DNA of 64,000 nt. Source: Mycobacterium asiaticum (GTDB taxonomy: Bacteria; Actinomycetota; Actinomycetes; Mycobacteriales; Mycobacteriaceae). Made by a program: the position numbers and the translations under genes. Positions 19,456 to 27,874 of this stretch are shown piece after piece (position 1 is the first letter of the stretch; each line of letters begins with the position of its first letter). The DNA is taken from positions 183,597-247,596 of the forward strand of contig NZ_LZMH01000037.1 of the NCBI RefSeq assembly GCF_001673635.1, in the 5' to 3' direction. Under the pieces are notes generated by a model. The model searched no databases. It was not told the origin of the DNA and saw only the letters and a list, made by a program, of their open reading frames with translations.

Positions 19456-20601
19456 ATGACCACACAACTGCCCGGCACCGCGCTTGAGCTGCGCTCGTTG
19501 GTGACGTCGCAAGGCGCACTGGAACTCTCGCTGCACGAGGTCCCGGTGCCCACGCCGTCCGGCAACCAGGTGCTGGTTCGGGTGGAAGCCGCCCCGATCA
19601 ACCCCTCAGATCTGGGCCTGCTGGTCGCCAGCGCAGACATGGCCGCCGCGACGGTGTCCGGCACTCCGGACCGTCCCGTGGTGACCGCGCCGCTGCACAC
19701 CGGCTCGCTGGGCGCGCTGTCGGCGCGAGTCGACAAATCGCTCCCGGTGGGCAACGAGGGTGCCGGCACGGTGGTTGCGGCGGGCTCATCCGAAGCGGCC
19801 CAGGCGCTCGTCGGTCGAAAGGTCGGTATCGCGGCCGGCGCGATGTACGCACAGTACCGCCTGGTCGATGCGGGCACCTGCCTGGTGTTGCCCGAGGGGG
19901 CGACGGCCAGGGAGGGAGCATCGTCCTTCGTCAATCCGTTGACCGCGCTCGGAATGCTGGAAACGATGCGCCGCGAAGGACATTCGGCCCTGGTGCACAC
20001 GGCCGCCGCGTCGAACCTGGGCCAGATGCTCGTCAAGCTCTGCCAGGCGGACGGGGTCCCGCTGGTCAACGTCGTGCGCAAGCCCGAGCAGGAAGAGCTG
20101 TTGCGCTCGCTCGGGGCGGAGCACGTCTGCAACTCGGAGTCGCCGTCGTTCGCGAACGACCTGCTGGATGCGCTCAAAACCACGTCGGCGACGCTGGCGT
20201 TCGACGCCGTCGGCGGGGGCACCCTGGCGAGCCGGATCCTTTCCGGCATGGAACAGGCGGCAAACGAGACCGCGGCCGAGTACTCGCGCTATGGGTCGAC
20301 GGTCCACAAGCAGGTCTACATCTACGGGGTGCTCGACACGAGTCCGACGAAGCTCATCCGGGACTACGGCATGGCCTGGGGTGTGGGCGGGTGGCTGCTG
20401 ACCCCGTTCCTGCAGAGCATCGGGGCCGAGGGGGTGGCCCGGCTGCGGAACCGGGTGGCCGCGGAACTGACCACCACTTTTACCAGCACCTATACGCAGG
20501 AGGTGTCACTGGCGGGCATGCTCAGTCCCGATGCGTTCCGCCGGTACGTCAAGCGCGCGACGGGCGAGAAGTTCCTGGTCACCCCGCAGGCGCTGCCGTG
20601 A
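19456..20601 (+). CDS. MDR-family NAD(P)-dependent oxidoreductase (zinc-less quinone reductase-like)
   Basis: 381-aa medium-chain dehydrogenase. The GroES-like N-terminal half shows VLVRVEAAPINPSDLGLL, GNEGAGTVVAAG and VGRKVGIAAG; the Rossmann half has SALVHTAAASNLGQMLVKL for nucleotide binding and LAFDAVGGGTLASRIL. The catalytic zinc ligands of alcohol dehydrogenases are missing, which places it with quinone oxidoreductase-like MDR enzymes. Start ATG 19456 follows GAGAGG at good spacing; GTG 19435 overlaps the upstream stop but adds unconserved residues. Substrate unknown. Confidence 0.85.
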   Translation: MTTQLPGTALELRSLVTSQGALELSLHEVPVPTPSGNQVLVRVEAAPINPSDLGLLVASADMAAATVSGTPDRPVVTAPLHTGSLGALSARVDKSLPVGNEGAGTVVAAGSSEAAQALVGRKVGIAAGAMYAQYRLVDAGTCLVLPEGATAREGASSFVNPLTALGMLETMRREGHSALVHTAAASNLGQMLVKLCQADGVPLVNVVRKPEQEELLRSLGAEHVCNSESPSFANDLLDALKTTSATLAFDAVGGGTLASRILSGMEQAANETAAEYSRYGSTVHKQVYIYGVLDTSPTKLIRDYGMAWGVGGWLLTPFLQSIGAEGVARLRNRVAAELTTTFTSTYTQEVSLAGMLSPDAFRRYVKRATGEKFLVTPQALP

Positions 20602-20731
20602 CGGCTTTCGTGCGCGAGGTTTAGTTTCTGTCGCAATTGGGTAACGGCGATCCAGAGAAACGCCCGCCCGTAAGGTTCCCGGTTCGAAAAGTGAGGCGAT
20701 CCCCGTCGGCTCGATCTGAATTGAGGGTTCC

Positions 20732-21076
20732 ATGCATACGAAGCGTCTTGCGCAAGCCGGAATGGCGGCGCTGGCCATCACCGCTATGACCGGAGTGTTT
20801 GCTCCCGCGGCTTACGCCGACAACAGCACCGTCACCTTTGAGGCGTTGGGTTCCGGCACTGCCATGACCATCGACACCGACCCCGCCGTCGACCGCGTCT
20901 ACAACGCACCGCTGCCCTGGAGCCGCACCATTCAGGCCGGTCCCGACGTGACGCTTTTCCAGGTAGTCGTGGTCGGCAGCGGCGCGACCAACCCCGGCTG
21001 CCGCATCTCGATCAACGGTCATGTGGTGGCAGAGCAGCCGGTCGGTGGTTCGGCGCACTGCATCTACTCGCGCTAG
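20732..21076 (+). CDS. Secreted MmpS-like protein (orphan)
   Basis: 114-aa secreted protein with a Sec signal peptide (hydrophobic AALAITAMTGVFAPAAYA, likely cleavage after Ala29). The mature part has the pattern of the MmpS C-terminal domain: VTFEALGSGTAMTIDTD, LPWSRTIQAG, GCRISINGHVVAEQ, then a second Cys in HCIYSR that can pair with the first. MmpS proteins assist MmpL lipid transporters, but they have an N-terminal anchor and an mmpL neighbour; here neither is present. A second MmpS-like gene follows at 21208. Fold is inferred from motifs; role unknown. Confidence 0.75.
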   Translation: MHTKRLAQAGMAALAITAMTGVFAPAAYADNSTVTFEALGSGTAMTIDTDPAVDRVYNAPLPWSRTIQAGPDVTLFQVVVVGSGATNPGCRISINGHVVAEQPVGGSAHCIYSR

Positions 21077-21207
21077 GCCATCCGCCGGCAGAGCCGGCGA
21101 AACCCGGCAAAGCAAGACCGGCACTGATTCAGCCGATCGCGAGCCAGCGACCCGAAAGTTTGCTGTGATGGGCGCACAGCCGCACGCAAGCGATTCGGGG
21201 ACGCGCC

Positions 21208-21705
21208 ATGTACAACTACCCACCGCCACCGCCGCCCGGTTATCCGCCCTACGGTTACCCTCCGCAGGGCCCGAAGAAGCGGCTGGTGTGGCCGTGGGTG
21301 CTGGCTGTGTCCGTCATCCTGGTTGGTGTCCTGGTGCTGGTCTTTTTCAACCTGTACAACCGAGACAATTGGGAGCGCGCGCACCGCAAGCGCACGCTCA
21401 CCTATCAGGTCGAAGGAACGGCCAGTGCGCTGAGCATCAGCTACACGGTGCCCGACGGCAGCGACGGGGAAGACAGAAACCCAGCACTGCCCTGGAGCAA
21501 AGACGTGACCAACTTCGGCAGGAACGTCCTGATCGCTCGTGTCTGGGCCACTTCCTACGATTCCGGGGCCACCCTGACCTGCCGGATCCTGTCCGACGGC
21601 AAAAAGGTGACCGAGCAGACGTCCAGCGGTGCCGTGGCCTCGGTCAACTGTGTTGCCGACACCGGCAACAAGTTGCAGATAGGGATGCCCGCAACCCGAA
21701 GGTGA
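21208..21705 (+). CDS. Membrane-anchored MmpS-like protein with proline-rich N-terminus (orphan)
   Basis: 165-aa protein. Residues 1-25 are Pro/Tyr/Gly-rich (YPPPPPPGYPPYGYPP), then basic KKR and one membrane helix at about 28-47 (WPWVLAVSVILVGVLVLVFF). The outer domain repeats the MmpS layout of the preceding gene: TYQVEGTASALSISYTV, LPWSKDVTNFG, a Cys in LTCRILSDGKKVTEQ and a second in VNCVAD. No mmpL is nearby. The two MmpS-like genes share about 130 nt of intergenic sequence and could form a secreted/anchored pair; that is inference. Confidence 0.75.
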   Translation: MYNYPPPPPPGYPPYGYPPQGPKKRLVWPWVLAVSVILVGVLVLVFFNLYNRDNWERAHRKRTLTYQVEGTASALSISYTVPDGSDGEDRNPALPWSKDVTNFGRNVLIARVWATSYDSGATLTCRILSDGKKVTEQTSSGAVASVNCVADTGNKLQIGMPATRR

Positions 21706-21727
21706 GTCCCCCATAGACTGGCCCACC

Positions 21728-22510
21728 GTGGGCATGCTCTTTGGCTTTGCGCCGTGGATCGTCTATTGGGTACTGGTCGGCAACGTTCCATTCGGCACCG
21801 CCGTATCGGTCGCGCTGTTGATGGCCGTCGCGGTTTTCGCCGTCGGACGGGCCTCCGGCAAACCGGGGCAAACGCTCGAAATCGGTGCAGTCGCAACGTT
21901 TGTCATCCTGGCCGCGCTGAGCTTCGTGCTCGACGACGCTTTCATGGCTCGGTGGATACAGCCACTCAGCAATGCCGGAATCTTTCTGGTCGCGTTAATC
22001 GGTGTGCTTATCGGCAAACCGTTCGTCCGCGAATACGCCGCCGCCGAGCAACCCGCGGACATCATCAACACCGATCTGTTCAAGCGCGTCACGACAATGT
22101 TGACCTGGATCTGGGTCGCCGCGTTCGCCGGCATGACCATCTCGTCGGCCATTCCACCGCTGGTGCAGGGGAATGCGACGATCCTGGACACCAAGACCCC
22201 GTTGTCGTTCCTCGGTTACTGGGTCATTCCGTTCACGCTGCTCGGCGCTGCGGCGGTTGCGTCGCGCTTGCTGCCCGAACGGATGCTGGCCGGCATCGAC
22301 GACCTCGAACGGGAGACGTCGTTCGTGGCCTACGACGAGGCCACCATCGACGAGCTTTACTTCCTGGCCCAGGAACACGCCAACCGCGAAGTGGGACCCG
22401 GCAAGGAGGCATACAACGTGAAAGTGGGCGGCATGGGGACCCCGCTGACCGGCGACGAATCGCGGAAATCCTGGCCGTCGACCTACAAAGTCAGAGACAA
22501 AAAGCATTAA
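21728..22510 (+). CDS. Polytopic membrane protein of unknown function
   Basis: 260-aa protein with five or six predicted membrane helices in the first 180 residues (for example FGFAPWIVYWVLVGNVPFG, VALLMAVAVFAVGRA, IGAVATFVILAALSFVL, AGIFLVALIGVLIG, LTWIWVAAFAGMTISSAIP, YWVIPFTLLGAAAVASRLL) and a soluble C-terminal 80 residues with a WPSTYKVRDKKH tail. I do not recognise the family with confidence. The GTG at 21728 is 22 nt after the preceding MmpS-like gene, which suggests cotranscription. Confidence 0.75.
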   Translation: MGMLFGFAPWIVYWVLVGNVPFGTAVSVALLMAVAVFAVGRASGKPGQTLEIGAVATFVILAALSFVLDDAFMARWIQPLSNAGIFLVALIGVLIGKPFVREYAAAEQPADIINTDLFKRVTTMLTWIWVAAFAGMTISSAIPPLVQGNATILDTKTPLSFLGYWVIPFTLLGAAAVASRLLPERMLAGIDDLERETSFVAYDEATIDELYFLAQEHANREVGPGKEAYNVKVGGMGTPLTGDESRKSWPSTYKVRDKKH

Positions 22511-22558
22511 CGGCGCTCGTCTCGTGTACACCAAGGTGTCAACTTGGCTTGTTACGTA

Positions 22559-24160
22559 ATGCAAATGGCATGCAAAGCGAGAACGCTGGCCGTGCTCGGC
22601 ACGGTCCTGATCACCGTGGTGGGGTGCGCGCAAAGCGCCTCCCCGGCACTGCCGACGTCCACCGGCAAGGCGGACCTGAGTACCCCGGCCGGCAAGCCCC
22701 TGACCATTTCGCCGGACCGGATGCTGGTGGCCACCGGCGGCATCACACCGACGGCGTTCGGTAAACCCGCGCACGGCAAGATCAGCTACGGCTCGGACGG
22801 GGCGGTCATCTACACGCCCGACGCCGGATTCACCGGCACCGACGAGCTGAGTGTCACGGTGAGCCGGGCCGTCAAGCTGTATGACGAGGACCAGCTGCCC
22901 CTGGCCACCATCGGCGGCGTCGTGATCAAGGCCAGCGCGCACGGGTCGGGCATCGCCGCCGTGCCCGGCAGCAGCGACGAGATCTACGGCCTCACCGACC
23001 GCGGCCCCAACGTCAGCGGACGCGCACCCAACGAGAAGGTGCTGCCCGTGCCCGACTACCACCCACAGATCGCCAAGCTCAAGCTCGCCAACGGCGTCGC
23101 GACGGTGGAGCGGACCATCACCCTGCAGGCTCCGGAGGGTACCCCGCTGGTCGGTCTGATCGACCCGCACGCCAGCACCGGCGAGGCGATGGTCGACCTC
23201 AATGGCACGCCGCTACCGCCCTCGGACTACGGCATCGACCCCGAGGGGCTGGTCGCCAGCCCCGACGGCATGTTCTGGGTGTCCGACGAGTACGGCCCCT
23301 ACATCGCCCATTTCGACGCCAACGGCAAAGAACTGGAACGCTTTTCGCCGTTCGATGGCAGCTTGCCCCGGGAACTTGCGTTGCGTGCGCCCAACCAGGG
23401 CATGGAAGGTGTGACGATCACGCCGGACAGCAACACGCTGGTCGGGGTCATGCAGTCGGCTTTGCAGACGCCCGGGTTGCAAGGTCCGGCCAAATCGGTT
23501 CCGTTCGTTCGGATCGTGACGGTCAACCTCGTCGACCGCAGCATCGTGCACGAGTACCTGTACCCACTGGCGAACCCGCAGGAGTCGGGTGTCGCGGTAT
23601 CCGATATCACCGCGCTCAGCGCCACCGAGTTCTTGATCGTCGAGCGCGACGGTAAGGCGCCTCCGAATGGCAACAAGAAGATCTATGTCGCCGATATCGC
23701 TGCGGCCACCGATGTCGGACCCCGCTCCACGGTGCCGGGTGCGGTCTACGAAGCCGACGGTGGTGGACTGCTCGTCAACCGAATGCCCCTTGAGACGTTG
23801 GTCGGCGTCAGCACCGACGCGGATGCCGTCGGCAGACTCAAGGCCGCCGGAATCTCGGTGGCGCGCAAGACAATCAAGCTCGATGTCGGCGATCTGCTAC
23901 GCACTTTGTCGGCCAACGGCGACTTCTTCGGTCACGACAAGATCGAAGGGGTTGCCACACCCGACGACGGCAACACCCTGATCCTGTCCAACGGCAGCGA
24001 TTTCGGGTTGGCCGGCTTGGCGTCGGACACGCCACCGTTCCGGCTCAAGCCCAAGACGCTGCCCAACGGCAGTCAGGACAGCGGCGAGATCCTGGTCGTG
24101 GACACCAGCAAGCTGCCCGCCAAGACCGAGTCGCAGACCATCCGGATCAAGGTCGGCTGA
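22559..24160 (+). CDS. Phytase-like esterase domain lipoprotein
   Basis: 533-aa predicted lipoprotein: signal with lipobox VVGC (Cys23), then a short Ig/cadherin-like segment (TPAGKPLTISPDRMLVATGG to TDELSVTVSR) and a large beta-propeller-type region with IYGLTDRGPNVSG, DPEGLVASPDGMFWVSDEYG, NQGMEGVTITPD and FFGHDKIEGVATPDDGN. These match the esterase-like activity of phytase family, usually calcium-binding phosphoesterases outside the membrane. I chose ATG 22559; an upstream TTG at 22544 and ATG 22565 also give lipoproteins. Substrate unknown. Confidence 0.82.
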   Translation: MQMACKARTLAVLGTVLITVVGCAQSASPALPTSTGKADLSTPAGKPLTISPDRMLVATGGITPTAFGKPAHGKISYGSDGAVIYTPDAGFTGTDELSVTVSRAVKLYDEDQLPLATIGGVVIKASAHGSGIAAVPGSSDEIYGLTDRGPNVSGRAPNEKVLPVPDYHPQIAKLKLANGVATVERTITLQAPEGTPLVGLIDPHASTGEAMVDLNGTPLPPSDYGIDPEGLVASPDGMFWVSDEYGPYIAHFDANGKELERFSPFDGSLPRELALRAPNQGMEGVTITPDSNTLVGVMQSALQTPGLQGPAKSVPFVRIVTVNLVDRSIVHEYLYPLANPQESGVAVSDITALSATEFLIVERDGKAPPNGNKKIYVADIAAATDVGPRSTVPGAVYEADGGGLLVNRMPLETLVGVSTDADAVGRLKAAGISVARKTIKLDVGDLLRTLSANGDFFGHDKIEGVATPDDGNTLILSNGSDFGLAGLASDTPPFRLKPKTLPNGSQDSGEILVVDTSKLPAKTESQTIRIKVG

Positions 24161-24164
24161 CCGG

Positions 24165-24674
24165 TCACGGCAGCGGCCGCAGCCGGAAGACCCGGATTTC
24201 TCTTGGCTCGCAACTGATTCGATAATTCTCGAAGCCGGCATAGAAATCTATCGCGCGGGCCCAGGCTGCGGCGCGCTCTTCGCCGGTGAGCAGCTCGGCC
24301 TTGTGCCGCTTGGGCGGACCCCGGAACTCAACCGTGCACTCGGGGTGCGCGAGCAGGTTCGCGCTCCAGGCGGGGTGGTTGGGCCGACCATAGTTGGAGC
24401 CGATCGCCAGCAGCGCATCGCCGTCCTCGAACAGCGCCAAGGGATGCGTGCGCCGGCGTCCGGACTTGGCTCCGGTGCTGGTGACCAATCCGACCTTGTC
24501 GACGCCGGCACTGCTCAGGCGTCCCTTGGTTCGGGGGATGACCGCCTTATCGATCCGAGGTGCCACATGCAGCAGGAATTGATACCCGACCGGCGTCATC
24601 AGCGCGTGCTCGATGAGTGCCTCATCGAGGCGCAGTCGTCGCCCACGCGTCGGGCTCTCCCGCCGGAATGCCAC
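24165..24674 (-). CDS. Deazaflavin-dependent nitroreductase (DDN) family protein
   Basis: 169-aa split-barrel protein of the F420-dependent DDN family. The signature TSTGAKSGRRRTHPLALFEDGD (about 80-100) and the YGRPNHPAWSANLLAHPECTVEF block, typical of F420-binding mycobacterial enzymes, are intact. GTG 24674 has no ribosome site but is preceded by TACTGT six nt upstream, so it is probably a leaderless message. It is divergent from the DUF427 gene with only 52 nt between the starts. Physiological substrate unknown; quinone-like acceptors are likely from the family. Confidence 0.85.
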   Translation of the reverse strand: MAFRRESPTRGRRLRLDEALIEHALMTPVGYQFLLHVAPRIDKAVIPRTKGRLSSAGVDKVGLVTSTGAKSGRRRTHPLALFEDGDALLAIGSNYGRPNHPAWSANLLAHPECTVEFRGPPKRHKAELLTGEERAAAWARAIDFYAGFENYRISCEPREIRVFRLRPLP

Positions 24675-24726
24675 GGGTAGACAGTACCCGCGCGACGAGC
24701 GGGCCGGAACGTGCAATTGTGCATTG

Positions 24727-25497
24727 ATGACCACCGAAACTGATTACCCTCAGCCCGCCGCGGCCCGTGGACGGATCGAGCCGGCGCCGCGGCGGGTGCG
24801 CGGCTATCTGGGCAGCGAGCTGGTTTTCGACACCACCTCGGCGCGCTACGTATGGGAAATTCCTTACTATCCACAGTATTACGTGCCGCTGAACGATGTG
24901 CGTGCCGAGTTCCTCAGCGACGAGGACCACGCACAGCGGGTGCAATTCGGCCCCTCGAGGTTGTTCTCCTTGGTCGGCAACGGTCAGACCCACCCGTCGG
25001 CCGCGCGGGTGTTCGACGCTGACAGCGACAGCCCCGTCGCCGGTTTCGTGCGCTTCAACTGGGACCCGCTGCGTTGGCTGGAGGAGGACGAGCAGATCTA
25101 CGGGCACCCACGCAATCCCTACTCCCGGGTGGACGCACTGCGCTCGCACCGGCACATCCGGGTGACGCTGGACGGGGTCCAGCTGGCCGACACCCGATCG
25201 CCGGTGCTGTTATTCGAAACCGGCTTGCCGACAAGGTATTACATCGACCCGTCGGACGTCGCCTTCGAACAGCTGGAACCTACATCGACGCAGACACTGT
25301 GCCCCTACAAGGGCGTGACGTCGGGCTACTGGTCGGTGCGGGTGGGCGAGACCCTGCACGCCGACCTGGCGTGGACCTACCACTACCCACTGCCCGCCGT
25401 CGCGCCGATCGCGGGGCTGGTGGCCTTCTACAACGAGAAACTCGACATCGAGGTGGACGGTACCCCGCTGGCCCGGCCGCGCACCCAGTTCAGCTGA
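24727..25497 (+). CDS. DUF427 domain protein (Rv1056-like)
   Basis: 256-aa protein with two tandem DUF427 units. The first (about 25-120) has RGYLGSELVFDTTSARYVWE and YYVPLNDV; the second (about 140-245) has VTLDGVQLADTRSPVLLFET, TRYYIDPSDV, CPYKGVTSGYWSV and a closing YHYPLPAVAPIAGLVAFYNE. DUF427 folds are small beta barrels of unknown function. Length and position before the Rv1057 region agree with Rv1056. ATG 24727 is used; no clear ribosome site. Confidence 0.85.
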   Translation: MTTETDYPQPAAARGRIEPAPRRVRGYLGSELVFDTTSARYVWEIPYYPQYYVPLNDVRAEFLSDEDHAQRVQFGPSRLFSLVGNGQTHPSAARVFDADSDSPVAGFVRFNWDPLRWLEEDEQIYGHPRNPYSRVDALRSHRHIRVTLDGVQLADTRSPVLLFETGLPTRYYIDPSDVAFEQLEPTSTQTLCPYKGVTSGYWSVRVGETLHADLAWTYHYPLPAVAPIAGLVAFYNEKLDIEVDGTPLARPRTQFS

Positions 25498-25506
25498 AGC
25501 CGGACG

Positions 25507-27441
25507 TTACACGCGCCAGGCACGGTCGCGCAGCAATCGTAAACCGTTGAGGCCCACCAGGATCGTGGACCCTTCATGGCCTGCGACGCCGAGCGGCAGC
25601 GGCAGGTGCCCGAGCAGGTCCCAGGTGACGAGCACGACGATGAAGGTCGCGGCTATCAGCAGGTTCGCGGTCACCACCCGTCGGGCCCGTCGGGCCAGGG
25701 CAACGATGGCCGGCAGCGCGCCCAGCTCGTCGCGAGTTATCACGGCGTCGGCCGTCTGCAGCGCGAGATCCGACCCGGTGCGACCCATCGCGATCGCAAC
25801 CTGGGCGGCCGCCATCGCGGGAGCGTCATTGACGCCGTCCCCGACGAACATCACCGCGGCCCCGCCCGCTTCCAGGCTGCGCACAATGGCGACCTTGTCC
25901 TCCGGCAACAGTGCCGCGTGCACGTCGGTGATCCCCACGTCTGCCGCGAGCTGGGACGCGGCCCGCGGGTTGTCTCCGGTGAGGAGCAACGGTGTTGTGC
26001 CGGTGAGTGATTCGAGTCGGGCGACGGCGTCGGCCGCTCTGTCGCGGGGATGGTCGGTCAGCTCGAGCACGCCTGCCGGCGCACCGTTGACCCGCACGAT
26101 CACGGTGGTGCGGCCAGCCCGCTCACTGGCGTGTACCAGCTGTCCGACAGTGGCATCGTCACCGAGCAGTCCCGGACTGCCGACCTCCACGGTGTCGTCA
26201 CCGATGCGGGCCCGGACACCGCGTCCCGGTGCGGAGGTGAACGCCACCGTCGGCCGCAGCGCGAGGCCTGCGCCCCGGGCGGCCGCGACGATGGCGCGGG
26301 CCAGGGGGTGCTCGGAGGGATGCTCGGCCGATGCGGCCAACGCCAGTAATTCGGTGCGACCGAATCCGCTCTGCGGCAGGACATGAATCCCGGTGAGCGC
26401 TGGCGCGCCGAGGGTCAGCGTGCCGGTCTTGTCCAGGGCAACCCGGCCCACGGTGGCCAGTTTTTCCAGTACCACCGCCGACTTGACGAGCACACCGTGG
26501 CGGCCCGCGGTGGCGATCGCCGCCAACAGCGGCGGCATGGTGGACAACACCAGCGCGCAGGGGGACGCCACGATCATGAAAGTCATCGCGCGCAGCAGCG
26601 CCGAGCGCAGGTCGGAGCCGAGTAGCAGCGGGATCGTCAGCAGCGCGATGGTCGCGGCCACCATCAGTGCCGAGTAACGCTGCTCAACATTCTCGATGAA
26701 CAGTTGGGTACGGGCCTTGCTGGCGCTGGCCTCGGCGACCATGGCGGCGATGCGGCTGATCACCGTGTCGGCGCTGGGCCGCTGCACCCGGACCCACAGT
26801 GACCCCGTCCCGTTGACGGTGCCGGCGAACACCTCGTCGCCGGCGGTCTTGTCAACCGGCAGGGGTTCACCGGTGATGGTCGCCTGGTCGACCTCGCTGG
26901 CACCGTCGACCACCACCCCGTCGCCGCCGATGCGTTCGCCGGGGCGGATCAGCAGCAGGTCGCCGACCACCAATTCCGCGGTGTCGACGAGTTCTTCGCC
27001 GGAATCGGTCACCCGCGTGGCGGTTTCGGGAGTGAGGCCGAGCAAACCCCGCACCGAGTCCTCGGTGCGCTTGGTGGCCACCGCCTCCAACGCCCCGGAG
27101 GTGGCGAAAATGACGATCAGCAACGCCCCGTCGAAGATCTGGCCGATGGCGGCGGCGCCGAGCGCCGCAACGACCATGAGCAGGTCGACGTCCAAAGACC
27201 TGCGCCGCAACGCGATCAGCCCGTCCAGGCCGGGCTGCCACCCTCCGGCGACGTAGCAGGCCAGATACAGACCGCAGTAGAGCCACGCCGGCCCGCCAAG
27301 GAGGTGGGCCGCTGCGCCGCAGCCGAAAAACCCGCTGGCCGCCAGCGCCCAACGGACTTCAGGCAGAGACCAGGCACGCTCGCGCATCGGCCGGCAGGCG
27401 GCTGCCGGCCGGTCGTCCTGCAGCACCGGATGGGAAGTCAT
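25507..27441 (-). CDS. P1B-type metal-transporting ATPase (CtpD/CtpJ class)
   Basis: 644-aa heavy-metal P-type ATPase lacking an N-terminal metal-binding domain. Motifs: ITGEPLPVDK actuator, IVASPCALVLS (SPC, subclass P1B-4), ALDKTGTLTLG with phosphorylated Asp337, EHPSEHPLARA nucleotide site, VMFVGDGVNDAPAM hinge, and a last-helix motif GHEGSTILVGLNGLRLL. SPC plus HEG(G/S)(T/S) is typical of Co2+/Ni2+/Fe2+ exporters such as CtpD and CtpJ. It is divergent from an ArsR-family regulator. ATG 27441 lies 7 nt after TATAGT, so the message is probably leaderless. The transported ion is inferred. Confidence 0.88.
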   Translation of the reverse strand: MTSHPVLQDDRPAAACRPMRERAWSLPEVRWALAASGFFGCGAAAHLLGGPAWLYCGLYLACYVAGGWQPGLDGLIALRRRSLDVDLLMVVAALGAAAIGQIFDGALLIVIFATSGALEAVATKRTEDSVRGLLGLTPETATRVTDSGEELVDTAELVVGDLLLIRPGERIGGDGVVVDGASEVDQATITGEPLPVDKTAGDEVFAGTVNGTGSLWVRVQRPSADTVISRIAAMVAEASASKARTQLFIENVEQRYSALMVAATIALLTIPLLLGSDLRSALLRAMTFMIVASPCALVLSTMPPLLAAIATAGRHGVLVKSAVVLEKLATVGRVALDKTGTLTLGAPALTGIHVLPQSGFGRTELLALAASAEHPSEHPLARAIVAAARGAGLALRPTVAFTSAPGRGVRARIGDDTVEVGSPGLLGDDATVGQLVHASERAGRTTVIVRVNGAPAGVLELTDHPRDRAADAVARLESLTGTTPLLLTGDNPRAASQLAADVGITDVHAALLPEDKVAIVRSLEAGGAAVMFVGDGVNDAPAMAAAQVAIAMGRTGSDLALQTADAVITRDELGALPAIVALARRARRVVTANLLIAATFIVVLVTWDLLGHLPLPLGVAGHEGSTILVGLNGLRLLRDRAWRV

Positions 27442-27448
27442 CCGAGTT

Positions 27449-27454
27449 ACTATA
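27449..27454 (-). promoter_or_regulatory. -10 element of the leaderless metal ATPase gene
   Basis: TATAGT on the minus strand, exactly 7 nt before ATG 27441. A TTGCAT match at 27474-27479 lies 19 bp further upstream as a possible -35. Spacing predicts transcription starting at the A of the ATG. Confidence 0.6.
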
Positions 27455-27456
27455 GA

Positions 27457-27478
27457 TGCGTATATGTGCAGCTATGCA
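27457..27478. promoter_or_regulatory. Candidate ArsR-family operator between the divergent genes
   Basis: Plus strand TGCGTATATGTGCAGCTATGCA forms an imperfect inverted repeat (TGCGTA ... TATGCA, one mismatch) and is AT-rich against its surroundings. It overlaps the spacer and -35 of the ATPase promoter, where binding of the apo-repressor would block transcription and metal would release it. Confidence 0.45.
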
Positions 27479-27519
27479 ACTGCGTTTACAGATTGATTCA
27501 TGAATGCACAGGTCAGCGG

Positions 27520-27525
27520 TATGCT
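27520..27525 (+). promoter_or_regulatory. -10 element of the leaderless arsR-type gene
   Basis: TATGCT (TANNNT) followed by 7 nt and GTG 27533. It supports the shorter start of the regulator and mirrors the leaderless arrangement of the divergent ATPase gene. Confidence 0.5.
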
Positions 27526-27532
27526 GGCTAGC

Positions 27533-27874
27533 GTGCACACGTCGATTGCCGACTTCTCAATGCCTTCCGAGGAGCAGGTGACCCGGGCCGCTGACACATT
27601 TCGGATGCTGAGTGACCCCACCCGGGTAAGACTCCTCTGGGCGTTGCTGCAGGGCGAGACGTCGGTGGCGTGCCTGGCCGAACTGGCGCAGGTGGCGCCG
27701 ACCGTCGTCAGTCAGCATCTGGCGAAGCTCCGGCTGGCCGGGCTGGTCAAGACCCGCCGCGAAGGAACCTTCGTCTACTATTCGCCGGCCGATCAGGACA
27801 TCCTGCGAGTGCTCAGCCAGGCATTGACGGGCGCGGACACCGTTAGCTCGCGGCGCGCCGCGGGCAAAAGCTGA
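27533..27874 (+). CDS. ArsR/SmtB-family metal-sensing repressor
   Basis: Winged-helix repressor of 113 aa from GTG 27533 (124 aa if ATG 27500 is used). Core: ADTFRMLSDPTRVRLLWALL, TSVACLAELAQVAPTVVSQHLAKLRL (recognition helix), and wing KTRREGTFVYYSPAD. It resembles KmtR more than CmtR or NmtR, but the His-rich C-terminal tail used by KmtR/NmtR for nickel and cobalt is absent; one Cys lies in helix 3 (SVACLAE). I favour GTG 27533 because TATGCT stands exactly 7 nt upstream, the leaderless spacing. It is likely the regulator of the divergent ATPase. Confidence 0.87.
   Translation: MHTSIADFSMPSEEQVTRAADTFRMLSDPTRVRLLWALLQGETSVACLAELAQVAPTVVSQHLAKLRLAGLVKTRREGTFVYYSPADQDILRVLSQALTGADTVSSRRAAGKS

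Noticed and set aside
19435..19456. GTG 19435 as start of the MDR oxidoreductase
   Set aside because: Overlaps the previous stop nicely, but the added residues KREATP read through the GAGAGG ribosome site of ATG 19456.
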